A stretch of 14,838 bases of DNA from CALMEC01 sp964440285 (lineage in GTDB: Bacteria; Actinomycetota; Thermoleophilia; Miltoncostaeales; Miltoncostaeaceae). Location: assembly GCA_964440285.1 (NCBI GenBank), contig CAYTRV010000049.1, forward strand, positions 1-14,838, given 5' to 3'. A model generated the notes under the pieces. That model ran no database searches. It had not been told where the DNA came from and saw only the letters and a list, made by a program, of their open reading frames with translations. Both the position numbers and the translations under genes were made by a program. Position 1 is the stretch's first letter. The number at the start of each line of letters is the position of its first letter. Of this stretch, positions 5,929-12,881 are shown piece by piece.

Positions 5929-7181
5929 CAGGGCCGGACACCGACCCACCCGAGACCGCCCCGCTCCCTGAGGGCGCCCGCGATGTGCTGCCCGTCGAGG
6001 CGGCCGAGCTCGCCGCGATCGAGGTGTCGCTGCGTACGACGTTCGCCGGGTTCGGATACCGCGAGGTCCGGACGCCGCTCCTGGAGTTCGCCGATGTCAT
6101 GGACCGCGCCCAGGAAGGCGGTCTGGGGCGCGCCTTCCGGATGTTCGACGACCACGGGCAGGTGCTCGTGGTTCGGCCCGACCTCACGATACCCGTCGCA
6201 CGCCTGGTCGCCGGGCGCCTTGCCGACCACCCCGGACCGCTCCGGGTCAGCTACATCAGCGAGCGCGTGCGCCCCGCGCCGGCCGGCCGCGCCCAGCGCG
6301 CCGAGGAGCTGCAGGCGGGCATCGAGCTGGTCGGCCTGCCGGGCCCGGCTGCCGACGCCGAGGTGGTGGCCGCGGTGGTCGTCGCGCTTCGGGCGGTCGG
6401 CATCGACGACCTGCGCGTGGCGCTGGGAGATGTCTCGCTGACGCGCGCGGTGCTGGAGGGGCTCGGCGTCGCCGAGGCCGATCAGACGAAGCTTCGCGAG
6501 GCGGTGCGTGCCCGCAACCTGGTGGCGTGGCGCCGCGCGGCCGAGGCCCTGCCGGTCGACACCGACGCCCGCGCGCTGGTGGCGACGCTCCCGACGCTCC
6601 GCGGCGGCCGGAACATCCTCACCGACCTCGCGGCACGCGTCCCATCGGCCGAGCCGGCGTGCGTGGCCCTCCTCGCGACCCTGGGCCTGCTGGAGGCCCA
6701 CGGCGCCGGCGACGCGGTCATGGTCGACCTCGGCGTCCTGCGCGACTGGGGGTACTACTCGGGGGTCGTAGTCGAGGCGTACGCCCCCGGCGTCGGACGC
6801 CCGATCGCGGTCGGCGGGCGATACGACGGGCTGGTTGGCAAGTTCGGGCGGCCCCGGCCCGCGATCGGGGCGGCAGTCATCCTCGACCGCCTGCACGAGG
6901 CCATCGCGGCGCGAAACGGCGCCAGCGTCCTCGCGGACGGGGTGGTCCTGGCGGGAGGGATCGACGCCGAGGTGGCGGTCGCCCGGTCCCTCCGCGCGAA
7001 GGGCTTCGCGGTCATCGGCGTGCCAGAGGACGCCGGCGACGTCGCTCGGCTCGCCGACGCGGACGGTTGGCGATTCATCGTCCGGCGGTCGGGGGACGGG
7101 TACTCGCTGACCGACCGCTCGGCCGGCGATACCGTCGCGTGCAACGACATCGTGGAGGAACTGCAATCGCGTCGCTCGTGA
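5925..7181 (+). CDS. hisZ: ATP phosphoribosyltransferase regulatory subunit
   Basis: HisZ (418 aa) is a histidyl-tRNA-synthetase paralogue that binds short-form HisG, makes it active and confers histidine feedback control. It shows LPEGARDVLPVEA at about residues 12-24, the class II core RPDLTIPVARLV near 84, and GGRYDGLVGKFGRPRPAIG near 297. The last 80-90 residues (from GVVLAGGIDAEVAVARSLRA) resemble the C-terminal alpha/beta domain of HisRS-like proteins. The adjoining short hisG identifies it as HisZ and not a real HisRS. TTG at 5925, overlapping the murA stop, is the best start: the conserved LPEG segment follows within 12 residues and no ATG is available before it. It overlaps hisG by 4 nt. 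Confidence 0.9.
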   Translation: MTGPDTDPPETAPLPEGARDVLPVEAAELAAIEVSLRTTFAGFGYREVRTPLLEFADVMDRAQEGGLGRAFRMFDDHGQVLVVRPDLTIPVARLVAGRLADHPGPLRVSYISERVRPAPAGRAQRAEELQAGIELVGLPGPAADAEVVAAVVVALRAVGIDDLRVALGDVSLTRAVLEGLGVAEADQTKLREAVRARNLVAWRRAAEALPVDTDARALVATLPTLRGGRNILTDLAARVPSAEPACVALLATLGLLEAHGAGDAVMVDLGVLRDWGYYSGVVVEAYAPGVGRPIAVGGRYDGLVGKFGRPRPAIGAAVILDRLHEAIAARNGASVLADGVVLAGGIDAEVAVARSLRAKGFAVIGVPEDAGDVARLADADGWRFIVRRSGDGYSLTDRSAGDTVACNDIVEELQSRRS

Positions 7182-7804
7182 TCTGCGTGCCGCTCGGCGT
7201 CCTCTTCGGGGACTCCGTCGCACGGCTGCGCGCGGCGGGGCTCGACGTGAGCCCGCTCGACGAAGCCGGCCGGCGACTCGTCGTCGACGCCGCCGACGGC
7301 ACCCGCTACATCACGACCCGCCCGAGCGACGTCCCCACCTACGTCGAGGCCGGAGCCGCGGACCTCGGCATCGTCGGCAAGGACGTGCTGCGCGAGTCCG
7401 CGCCGGACGTGTACGAGATCCTGGACCTCGACTTCGGCCACTGCCGGATGGTGTACGCGACCCCGGCCGGGACCGATCCGACGGCCGGTGCCTTGGCGCA
7501 CCTCGGGGCGGTCCGCGTCGCCACGAAGTACCCGCACGCCGCCCGCCGCCACTTCGGCGCCACCGGTCGCGCCGTGGAGGTGGTCAAGGTCAACGGATCC
7601 GTCGAGCTCGCGCCGCTGGTCGGGTTGGCACACGGGATCGTCGACCTCGTGGCGACCGGGCGCACGCTCCTCGAGAACGGGCTGGTGGAGCGCGAGGAGA
7701 TCTTCGCCTCGTCGGCGCGACTCATCGCGAACCGCGTGAGCCACAAAGTGGCGGCGGGGGCGGTGGACGACCTGATCGATCGGCTCGGGAACGCCGCACC
7801 GTGA
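7178..7804 (+). CDS. hisG: ATP phosphoribosyltransferase, short form
   Basis: HisG joins ATP and PRPP to give N1-(5-phosphoribosyl)-ATP, the first step of histidine synthesis. At 208 aa it is the short form, lacking the C-terminal regulatory domain and therefore needing HisZ, which is encoded immediately upstream. Clear motifs are RPSDVPTYVEAGAADLGIVG, LDLDFGHCRMVYA, VRVATKYPHAARRHF, VNGSVELAPLVGLAHGIVDL and the PRPP-loop VATGRTLLENGL near 155. The N-terminus reads VPLGVLFGDSVARL where most homologues have a PKGR(L/I)-type motif, so the usual Lys and Arg are absent (Leu6, Val8). GTG 7178 overlaps the hisZ stop as GTGA and gives the expected N-terminal strand; the next in-frame GTG at 7187 would cut that strand. 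Confidence 0.93.
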   Translation: MICVPLGVLFGDSVARLRAAGLDVSPLDEAGRRLVVDAADGTRYITTRPSDVPTYVEAGAADLGIVGKDVLRESAPDVYEILDLDFGHCRMVYATPAGTDPTAGALAHLGAVRVATKYPHAARRHFGATGRAVEVVKVNGSVELAPLVGLAHGIVDLVATGRTLLENGLVEREEIFASSARLIANRVSHKVAAGAVDDLIDRLGNAAP

Positions 7805-9084
7805 GCACAGCCGAACGCGTCACACTGGGTCGTGACGGAGTGGACGCGCTCGCCCGCAGGCTCTCGCCACCCGCGCCCGACCCCGCCATCGCCGAGCGTG
7901 TCCGGGAGATCCTCGCCGACGTGCGGACACGTGGCGATGACGCGCTGGTCGAACTGACACGGCGGTTCGACTGCCCGGACTTCACCCACGCCCTGATCCG
8001 CGTGCCGCGAGCCGATCTCACCGCCGCGGAGGCGGCCCTTCCTCGGTCACTGCGCGACGCGATCCTGACCGCCGCCGCGCAGGTGCATGCCCTCGCCGCC
8101 GCGACCCGGCCCGCTGACGTGTCCGTGACGCTGCCGTTCGGCCAGCGCGTCACGGTGCGGGCGGTGGCCGTGGTATCAGCCGGAATCTACGTTCCAGGTG
8201 GACGCGCTGCGTATCCGTCGAGCCTCATCATGGGCGCCGTCCCCGCTCAGGCCGCGGGCGTGGAGCGCATCGCGGTCGTCACTCCACCGGGGCCGGATGG
8301 CCGGGCGGCGCCGGTCGTGCTCGCGACCGCGTCGCTGCTCGGGATCCACGACGTCTACGCCGTCGGTGGACCGGCGGCCATCGGCGCGCTCGCCTTCGGG
8401 TCCGAGCGCATCGCCCCGGTCGCCGTGATTGCAGGACCCGGCAACGCCTGGGTGCAGGAGGGCAAGCGTCAGGTGTTCGGAACGGTGGGGATCGACGGCA
8501 TCGCCGGACCGAGCGAGGTGGTCGTCGTCGCCGAGGGCGAGGTCGACCCCGAAGCGATCGCCGCGGATCTGATGGCACAGGCCGAACATGGACCGGACTC
8601 GCCGGCGATCCTCGCGAGCCCCGACGCGACGCTCATCGCCGCGGTCGGCGCGCTCATCGACCGTGCGGACGTCGTGGGCGCGGTGACGCTCGTGCATTGC
8701 GAGAGCCGCGACGTCGCCGTGCGGTTCGCCGAGGCATTCGCCCCGGAGCACCTCCAGCTCGACATCGCAGACGCACCGGGCGTCGCCGAGTCGGTGCGCC
8801 ACGCCGGCGCGGTGTTCACCGGGCCGAACGGGGGGACCGCGTTCGGTGACTACATCGCGGGCTCGAACCACATCCTGCCCACCGGAGGCGCCGCGCGATT
8901 TGCCTCCGCGGTCGGCCCGGCGACGTTCATGCGCCGGATGTCGGTTGTCGACCTCCCCGACGAGGCGGTCTCGGCGCTCACGCCGCACCTCGCGGAGATG
9001 GCGGACGCGGAGGGATTCCCCTACCATCGCCGCTCCGCCGAGGTGCGGGCGGCTCGAATCGCGCGGCAAGGAGCAGACGGATGA
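7801..9084 (+). CDS. hisD: Histidinol dehydrogenase
   Basis: HisD oxidises L-histidinol to L-histidine with 2 NAD+ in two steps, the end of the pathway. At 427 aa it matches the family (E. coli 434). Signature segments are AGIYVPGGRAAYPSSLIMG, IDGIAGPSEVVVVAEGEVD, DLMAQAEHGPDSPAIL (with the zinc ligands Gln and His), APEHLQLDI, the general-base region GDYIAGSNHILPTGG with a zinc-ligand Asp, and a C-terminal YHRRSAEV His as the fourth ligand. Everything needed for activity is visible. GTG at 7801 overlaps hisG (GTGA) with no good ribosome site, which suggests coupling. It ends with an ATGA overlap with hisB. Confidence 0.97.
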   Translation: MSTAERVTLGRDGVDALARRLSPPAPDPAIAERVREILADVRTRGDDALVELTRRFDCPDFTHALIRVPRADLTAAEAALPRSLRDAILTAAAQVHALAAATRPADVSVTLPFGQRVTVRAVAVVSAGIYVPGGRAAYPSSLIMGAVPAQAAGVERIAVVTPPGPDGRAAPVVLATASLLGIHDVYAVGGPAAIGALAFGSERIAPVAVIAGPGNAWVQEGKRQVFGTVGIDGIAGPSEVVVVAEGEVDPEAIAADLMAQAEHGPDSPAILASPDATLIAAVGALIDRADVVGAVTLVHCESRDVAVRFAEAFAPEHLQLDIADAPGVAESVRHAGAVFTGPNGGTAFGDYIAGSNHILPTGGAARFASAVGPATFMRRMSVVDLPDEAVSALTPHLAEMADAEGFPYHRRSAEVRAARIARQGADG

Positions 9085-9668
9085 GCAGACGGGGCGAGGT
9101 GCGTCGCACGACGGCGGAGACCGACGTGCACGTCGTCGTCGATCTCGACGGCACCGGTGTCGCGACCGTGTCGACCGGCGTCGGCTTCTTCGACCACATG
9201 CTCACGCTGCTCGGGCGCCACAGCCTGATCGACCTCCAGGTGGAGGCCCGCGGCGACCTCGCGACGGGAAGCCACCACACCGTCGAGGACACCGGCATCG
9301 TCATCGGGCAGGCGCTCGACAAGGCGCTCGGCGACCGTGCGGGCATCGGACGATACGGCGAGGCGCTCGTGCCGATGGACGAGTGTCTCGCGCAGGCGGC
9401 GATCGACATCTCCGGCCGGCCGTTCGTGTCGTGCGAGGTGCCACTGCCCGCCACCGCCGTGGGCGGATTCGAGACCGACCTGCTCGAGGAGTTCGTGCGC
9501 GGGCTCGCGAACCACGCGAAGTTGACGTTGCACCTGGCGCTTCACCGCGGCGAGAACCCGCATCACGCGATCGAGGCGTGCTTCAAGGCGGTGGCGCGGG
9601 CGCTTCGGGAGGCGGTGTCGCCCGACCCGCGCGGCGGTGGCGTCCCCTCGACGAAGGGCAGCCTGTGA
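9081..9668 (+). CDS. hisB: Imidazoleglycerol-phosphate dehydratase
   Basis: A monofunctional HisB (195 aa) that dehydrates imidazole-glycerol phosphate to imidazole-acetol phosphate using two Mn ions. The metal-binding motifs are all present: GVGFFDHMLTLLGRH, GDLATGSHHTVEDTGI, PMDECLAQAAIDISGRP, NHAKLTLHLALHRGENPHH and the following IEACFKAVARALREA, with the typical PSTKG C-terminus. There is no fused histidinol-phosphatase domain, unlike the enterobacterial protein. It is one of the few cluster genes with a visible Shine-Dalgarno (AGGAG seven bases before ATG 9081), in addition to the 4-nt overlap with hisD. hisC, which often lies between hisD and hisB, is missing here. Confidence 0.97.
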   Translation: MSRRGEVRRTTAETDVHVVVDLDGTGVATVSTGVGFFDHMLTLLGRHSLIDLQVEARGDLATGSHHTVEDTGIVIGQALDKALGDRAGIGRYGEALVPMDECLAQAAIDISGRPFVSCEVPLPATAVGGFETDLLEEFVRGLANHAKLTLHLALHRGENPHHAIEACFKAVARALREAVSPDPRGGGVPSTKGSL

Positions 9669-10297
9669 GCCTTCGCGTCGCGGTGCTCGACTACGAGATG
9701 AGCAACCTCAGGAGCGCCGCGAAGGCGCTCGAGCGTCTCGGCGCATCGGTGGCCATCGCCCGGAGTCCGGATCAGGTCGGCGCCGTCGACGCGCTCGTCC
9801 TGCCCGGCGACGGCCACTTCGGGGAGGCCATGCTCAGGCTCCGCTCATCGGGCCTGGACCAGGTGGTGCTCGACGCGGCGTCGCGCGAGGTGCCCGTGCT
9901 CGGAATCTGCATCGGCCTCCAAGTGCTGTTCGAGGCGAGCGAGGAGGCCCCGGGTACCCCGGGCCTCGGGCTGCTGCCGGGAACCGTACGGCGGCTGAAC
10001 ACGCACGCCAAGATCCCGCACATCGGCTGGGCGAGGGTCCGGTGGTCCGAGCGCTGCCCGCTCGCACCGGCCGATCCCGTCGACCCGTCGACCTACTACT
10101 TCCTGCACAGCTACGCCGTCGAGCCGGCCGACCGGACCTCCTGCTGGGGCGCCGCCGAGCACGGCGTCCCGTTCTGCGCGGCCGCCGGTGAGGGCAACGT
10201 GATGGGGTTCCAGTTCCACCCGGAGAAGTCGAGCCGTTCCGGGCTCGCACTCCTCGGCCGGTGGATATCCCATGTCAGCGCCGCGGTGGCGGCGTGA
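9665..10297 (+). CDS. hisH: Imidazole glycerol phosphate synthase, glutamine amidotransferase subunit
   Basis: HisH (210 aa) releases ammonia from glutamine and channels it to HisF. It is a class I amidotransferase: DYEMSNLRSAAKALERLG at the N-terminus (most homologues have Gly where this has Glu), LVLPGDGHFGEAM, the nucleophile elbow GICIGLQVLFE with Cys82, KIPHIGWARV, YYFLHSYAVEP and the catalytic FHPEKSSRSG with His185 and Glu187. The triad is intact. GTG 9665 overlaps the hisB stop; translation coupled with hisB and, downstream, hisA is likely. Its partner hisF is two genes on, in the common order H-A-F. Confidence 0.95.
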   Translation: MSLRVAVLDYEMSNLRSAAKALERLGASVAIARSPDQVGAVDALVLPGDGHFGEAMLRLRSSGLDQVVLDAASREVPVLGICIGLQVLFEASEEAPGTPGLGLLPGTVRRLNTHAKIPHIGWARVRWSERCPLAPADPVDPSTYYFLHSYAVEPADRTSCWGAAEHGVPFCAAAGEGNVMGFQFHPEKSSRSGLALLGRWISHVSAAVAA

Positions 10298-11034
10298 TCA
10301 CCCTCTACCCGGCCATCGATCTGCAGGACGGGCTGGCGGTCCGGCTCATCCAGGGCGACTTCGCCGCCTCGACCACCTTCAACGAGGACCCCGTCGCCCA
10401 GGCCCAGCTCTTCGCTGACGACGGCGCGACCGCGCTGCACGTCGTCGATCTCGACGGCGCCCGTGAGGGCGAGCCCGCTCAAGCGCCGCTGGTCGCGGAG
10501 ATCGCCAACCGGTTCCCCGGGGAGGTGCAGCTGGGCGGCGGCCTGCGCACACGCGCGGCAATCGAGACCGCGATCGCGACCGGCGTTCGACGGGTGGTGC
10601 TCGGCACCGTCGCGCTCCAGGACCGCGAGCTGCTCGAGTGGGCGGTGCGCCGGCTCGAGGACCGCCTTGCGATCGCGATCGACGCCAGGGAGGGGAAGGT
10701 CGCCACGCATGGGTGGACCAAGGTCAGCGACCGGGACGCGACGGAGGTCGCGGCGGATCTCGTCAGCACCGGCGTGCGGCGCCTCATCTACACGGACATC
10801 GTGCGCGACGGCACGCTGAACGGGCCGAACCTCAACGCGCTGCGCCGGCTCTCGGACGTGGCGCCGCAGCTTCGGCTGGTGGCCTCCGGCGGGATCTCGT
10901 CCCTGGCGGATATCGTCGCGCTCCGGAACCTCCGCCTGCCGAACCTCTCTGGCGTCATCGTCGGCCGGGCGTTGTACGAGGGGCGGTTCACGGTTGCGCA
11001 GGCACTCGAGGTCCTGGCGGGAGCGGCCGCGTGA
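10294..11034 (+). CDS. hisA: Phosphoribosylformimino-5-aminoimidazole carboxamide ribotide isomerase
   Basis: HisA (246 aa) is a TIM-barrel isomerase that opens the aminoaldose ProFAR to the aminoketose PRFAR by an Amadori rearrangement. Motifs run in order: YPAIDLQDGLAVRLIQGDF (catalytic Asp9), HVVDLDGAREGEP, QLGGGLRTRAAIETA with the first phosphate site, IAIDAREGKVATHGWTK (Asp130), YTDIVRDGTLNGPN (second catalytic Asp near 168) and VASGGISSLADI (second phosphate site). The sequence fits HisA and not the bifunctional actinobacterial PriA by general pattern, but PriA-like activity on TrpF substrate cannot be excluded from sequence. Start GTG 10294 overlaps hisH; a 33-bp longer start at 10261 would overlap hisH further and is not needed. 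Confidence 0.94.
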   Translation: MITLYPAIDLQDGLAVRLIQGDFAASTTFNEDPVAQAQLFADDGATALHVVDLDGAREGEPAQAPLVAEIANRFPGEVQLGGGLRTRAAIETAIATGVRRVVLGTVALQDRELLEWAVRRLEDRLAIAIDAREGKVATHGWTKVSDRDATEVAADLVSTGVRRLIYTDIVRDGTLNGPNLNALRRLSDVAPQLRLVASGGISSLADIVALRNLRLPNLSGVIVGRALYEGRFTVAQALEVLAGAAA

Positions 11035-11786
11035 TCAGGGTCGTCCCCTGTCTGGACGTCAACCGGGGGCGGGTCGTGAAGGGCGTCAACTTCGTCGGGC
11101 TCCGCGACGCCGGGGACCCGGTCGAGCTGGCCGCCCGGTACGACGCCGAGGGCGCCGACGAGCTGGTGTTCCTCGACATCACCGCGAGCCATGAGGCCCG
11201 CAGCACTATCGTGGACCTCGCCCGGCGGACGGCCGAGGAGGTCTTCATCCCGTTCACGATCGGCGGCGGCATCCGGTCGGAGGACGACGTACGCGAGGTG
11301 CTGGCCGCCGGGGCGGACAAGGTGTCGATCAACTCTGCCGCGGTCCACGATCCGGAGCTCGTCGAACGTTGTGCCGGTCGCTTCGGCTCGCAGTGCATCG
11401 TGGTCGCGATCGACGCGAAGCGGCGCGACGACGGATCGGGGTGGGAGGTGTTCCTCAACGGGGGGCGCCTGCCGACGGGCATCGAGGCGGTCGCATGGGC
11501 GCGGGAGGTCGCGGACCGGGGAGCGGGGGAGCTCCTGGTGACGAGCATGGACCGCGACGGCACGAAGGACGGGTTCGACACGGACCTGCTCGCCGCGATC
11601 AACGACGTGGTGAGGGTTCCGGTGATCGCGTCAGGCGGCGCGGGGAAGCTGAATCACTTCGCCGAGGCCGTCACGAAGGGGCATGCGGATGCAGTGCTCG
11701 CCGCGTCGGTCTTCCATGACGGGGTGTATTCGATCCTGCAGGTGAAGCAGGCGATGGCCGACGCCGGGGTGCGGGTCAGGATCTGA
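11031..11786 (+). CDS. hisF: Imidazole glycerol phosphate synthase, cyclase subunit
   Basis: HisF (251 aa) uses ammonia from HisH to close the imidazole ring of PRFAR, giving IGP and AICAR, the latter returning to purine synthesis. It is a TIM barrel with RVVPCLDVNRGRVVKGVNF (catalytic Asp9), DELVFLDITASHEARSTI, FIPFTIGGGIRSEDDVREVL, ADKVSINSAAV, VVAIDAKRRD (Asp128), EVFLNGGRLPTGIEAVAWA, LVTSMDRDGTKDGFD and IASGGAGKLNHFAEA. It is intact and of normal length. GTG 11031 overlaps the hisA stop; a GGGAG eight bases upstream may assist. It is the last gene of the cluster and is followed after 5 bp by a convergent gene, so hisI and hisE do not follow here. Confidence 0.96.
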   Translation: MIRVVPCLDVNRGRVVKGVNFVGLRDAGDPVELAARYDAEGADELVFLDITASHEARSTIVDLARRTAEEVFIPFTIGGGIRSEDDVREVLAAGADKVSINSAAVHDPELVERCAGRFGSQCIVVAIDAKRRDDGSGWEVFLNGGRLPTGIEAVAWAREVADRGAGELLVTSMDRDGTKDGFDTDLLAAINDVVRVPVIASGGAGKLNHFAEAVTKGHADAVLAASVFHDGVYSILQVKQAMADAGVRVRI

Positions 11787-11791
11787 AGCGG

Positions 11792-12013
11792 TCAGTCGGT
11801 GTCCCGGACGGCACACGCCACACAGGACACGGGGATGTAGCCCTCGCCGTTGGCGGCGGGCTCGAAGATGCGACCCTGCCCCCAGCACGTCGCGCAGAAG
11901 CTCGCTGCGGGCTCGACGAGGGGCGCGGCCACAGCGCCGTCGGGGCGGTCGGACCGCCACTCCGCCCAGTTCGGGTAGAGGACGAGCAGCTGGTCTTGGT
12001 TGACGATCGGCAT
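11792..12013 (-). CDS. Small probable zinc-binding protein, function unknown
   Basis: A 73-residue protein with two Cys pairs: C40-A-T-C43-W-G-Q-G, which matches one CxxCxGxG half-motif of a DnaJ-type zinc finger, and C64-V-A-C67 twenty residues later. Four Cys in this layout suggest one structural zinc site or a redox-active ribbon. The first 35 residues are aromatic-rich (LLVLYPNWAEW) with no signal peptide. I do not recognise a named family. The ATG at 12013 is certain in context: it has a perfect AGGAGGTG Shine-Dalgarno at optimal spacing, unlike most genes here. Upstream, a -35/-10 pair brackets a 19-bp dyad, implying regulated, possibly strong expression. It could be a small DNA- or protein-binding factor; no partner is evident. 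Confidence 0.75.
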   Translation of the reverse strand: MPIVNQDQLLVLYPNWAEWRSDRPDGAVAAPLVEPAASFCATCWGQGRIFEPAANGEGYIPVSCVACAVRDTD

Positions 12014-12017
12014 GGTG

Positions 12018-12025
12018 CACCTCCT
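12018..12025 (-). promoter_or_regulatory. Perfect Shine-Dalgarno for the small Cys-rich protein
   Basis: On the minus strand AGGAGGTG ends four bases before the ATG at 12013. It is a full match to the anti-Shine-Dalgarno of 16S rRNA and the strongest ribosome site in the window, fixing the start of the gene. Confidence 0.8.
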
Positions 12026-12108
12026 CGACGGCTGGGTCGTGAGTTGGGGCTTCCCGCCGTCTCGAACCTCGGAGCCCGGGCTACTCCCGGCACCCTGACA
12101 AGACGCAC

Positions 12109-12137
12109 ACTATAGTACGCAGTGCGTACTAATGCAA
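12109..12137 (-). promoter_or_regulatory. Promoter with a 19-bp operator-like dyad
   Basis: The dyad TAGTACGCAGTGCGTACTA (12113-12131) is a perfect 9+1+9 inverted repeat. On the minus strand TTGCAT (12137-12132) and TATAGT (12114-12109) are 17 bp apart, and the dyad fills the spacer and touches the -10. The core ACTATAGT is itself palindromic, so a -10 also reads on the plus strand towards ridA, though no -35 is well placed for it. The geometry is typical of a site for a homodimeric repressor such as a TetR-type protein; no regulator gene is in the window. Confidence 0.6.
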
Positions 12138-12142
12138 GCAAA

Positions 12143-12185
12143 GGTCCTGGACCACGGGAAGGCCCGGAATCCTCGTGGGCCGACC
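12143..12185. repeat. Small inverted repeats between the dyad and ridA
   Basis: GGTCC-T-GGACC (12143-12153) is a perfect 5+1+5 repeat, and GGCCC pairs with GGGCC in the following 25 bp. These could be a further binding site or a weak hairpin. Chance occurrence is quite possible at this GC content. Confidence 0.2.
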
Positions 12186-12206
12186 TGCGACAGCGGGATC
12201 AGCCGG

Positions 12207-12212
12207 TATGGT
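12207..12212 (+). promoter_or_regulatory. Leaderless-type -10 box for ridA
   Basis: TATGGT lies exactly six bases before the ridA ATG, the same spacing as TACAAT before the gene at 661. No Shine-Dalgarno is seen (CGATCC precedes the start). Inferred from spacing. Confidence 0.45.
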
Positions 12213-12218
12213 CGATCC

Positions 12219-12611
12219 ATGAGAACGATCCGTACCGAGCGGGCGCCTGCGCCGGTTGCGGGGGCGCCCTACAGCCAGGCCGTGGCCGCGCAGCCGGGGG
12301 AGGTCGTCTACGTCTCCGGGCAGATCCCGGTCGACCCGACGACGGGGCAGCTCATCGACGATGACATCCGTCTCCAGACCGCGCTCGTGCTGCGCAACCT
12401 GGCTGCGATCCTCGCCGAGGCGGGCAGCGGGCTCGACCAGGTCGTCAAGACCACCGTGTACCTGAAGGACATGGCCGACTTCGCCTCGATGAACGAGATC
12501 TACGCGCAGGCGTTCGGCGGCCACGCCCCGGCCCGGGCGACCGTCGGCATCGCCGGTCTCCCGCTGGGCGCCCGCGTCGAGATCGAGGCCGTCGCGGTCA
12601 TCCCGGGGTGA
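12219..12611 (+). CDS. ridA: RidA family enamine/imine deaminase
   Basis: A 130-residue RidA (YjgF/YER057c/UK114) protein, which hydrolyses reactive enamine or imine intermediates such as 2-aminoacrylate released by PLP enzymes, protecting other enzymes in the cytoplasm. It shows APVAGAPYSQAVAAQPGEVV, YVSGQIPVDPTTGQL, VLRNLAAILAEAGSGLDQVVK, TTVYLKDMADFASMNEIY and the C-terminal ARATVGIAGLPLGARVEIEA. The catalytic Arg of the archetypal RidA subfamily is Arg106, followed by the conserved Glu in VEIEA. Length matches the usual 128. The ATG at 12219 gives the standard N-terminus; the same frame is open upstream but non-conserved. It stands alone between two minus-strand genes. Confidence 0.93.
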   Translation: MRTIRTERAPAPVAGAPYSQAVAAQPGEVVYVSGQIPVDPTTGQLIDDDIRLQTALVLRNLAAILAEAGSGLDQVVKTTVYLKDMADFASMNEIYAQAFGGHAPARATVGIAGLPLGARVEIEAVAVIPG

Positions 12612-12620
12612 GGAAGGGCG

Positions 12621-12875
12621 TCACTCTGACCACATGCGCCGCTCGATCAAGCTGTCCAGCGCGATGCGATCCAGATAGTCGGGGGCCTCGCTGATGGGGC
12701 GTCCCGAGTTCGCAGGCTCCCGCACCCAGTCCCGGAAGCGCTGCTCGCACGCGGCGAACGCCTCCTGCAGCTCCACCAGCGTCAGACCCTCGAACGTCGC
12801 GAACAGGTCGAGCAACTCGGGCATCGCCACCGGCGCCGCCTCGCGCAGCTTGCTGGAGAGTGGGTCATAGGACAC
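12621..12875 (-). CDS. Small alpha-helical protein of unknown function
   Basis: Read from GTG 12875 this is an 84-residue protein I cannot assign. It looks wholly helical and soluble: MPELLDLFATFEGLTLVELQ, EAFAACEQRFRDWVREPAN, then SGRPISEAPDYLDRIALDSL and IERRMWSE. There is one Cys, no catalytic motif and no membrane segment. A 158-residue reading from 13097 would overlap the nucleotidyltransferase gene by nearly 200 bp and has shadow-type composition, so I reject it. An internal ATG at 12824 would give 67 residues. A CAGAAT box seven bases before the GTG could be a leaderless -10. It converges on ridA, with 9 bp between the stops. Confidence 0.6.
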   Translation of the reverse strand: MSYDPLSSKLREAAPVAMPELLDLFATFEGLTLVELQEAFAACEQRFRDWVREPANSGRPISEAPDYLDRIALDSLIERRMWSE

Positions 12876-12881
12876 GCCGAC

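Noticed and set aside
5925..7181. Histidyl-tRNA synthetase (hisS)
   Set aside because: It is a HisRS-like fold next to a short-form hisG with the HisZ-type N-terminus; the full synthetase histidine-specific motifs were not recognised.
12095..12116. A plus-strand promoter CTGACA...TATAGT pointing to ridA
   Set aside because: The spacing is only 10 bp, too short for a sigma-70 promoter; the minus-strand reading has the right 17 bp.
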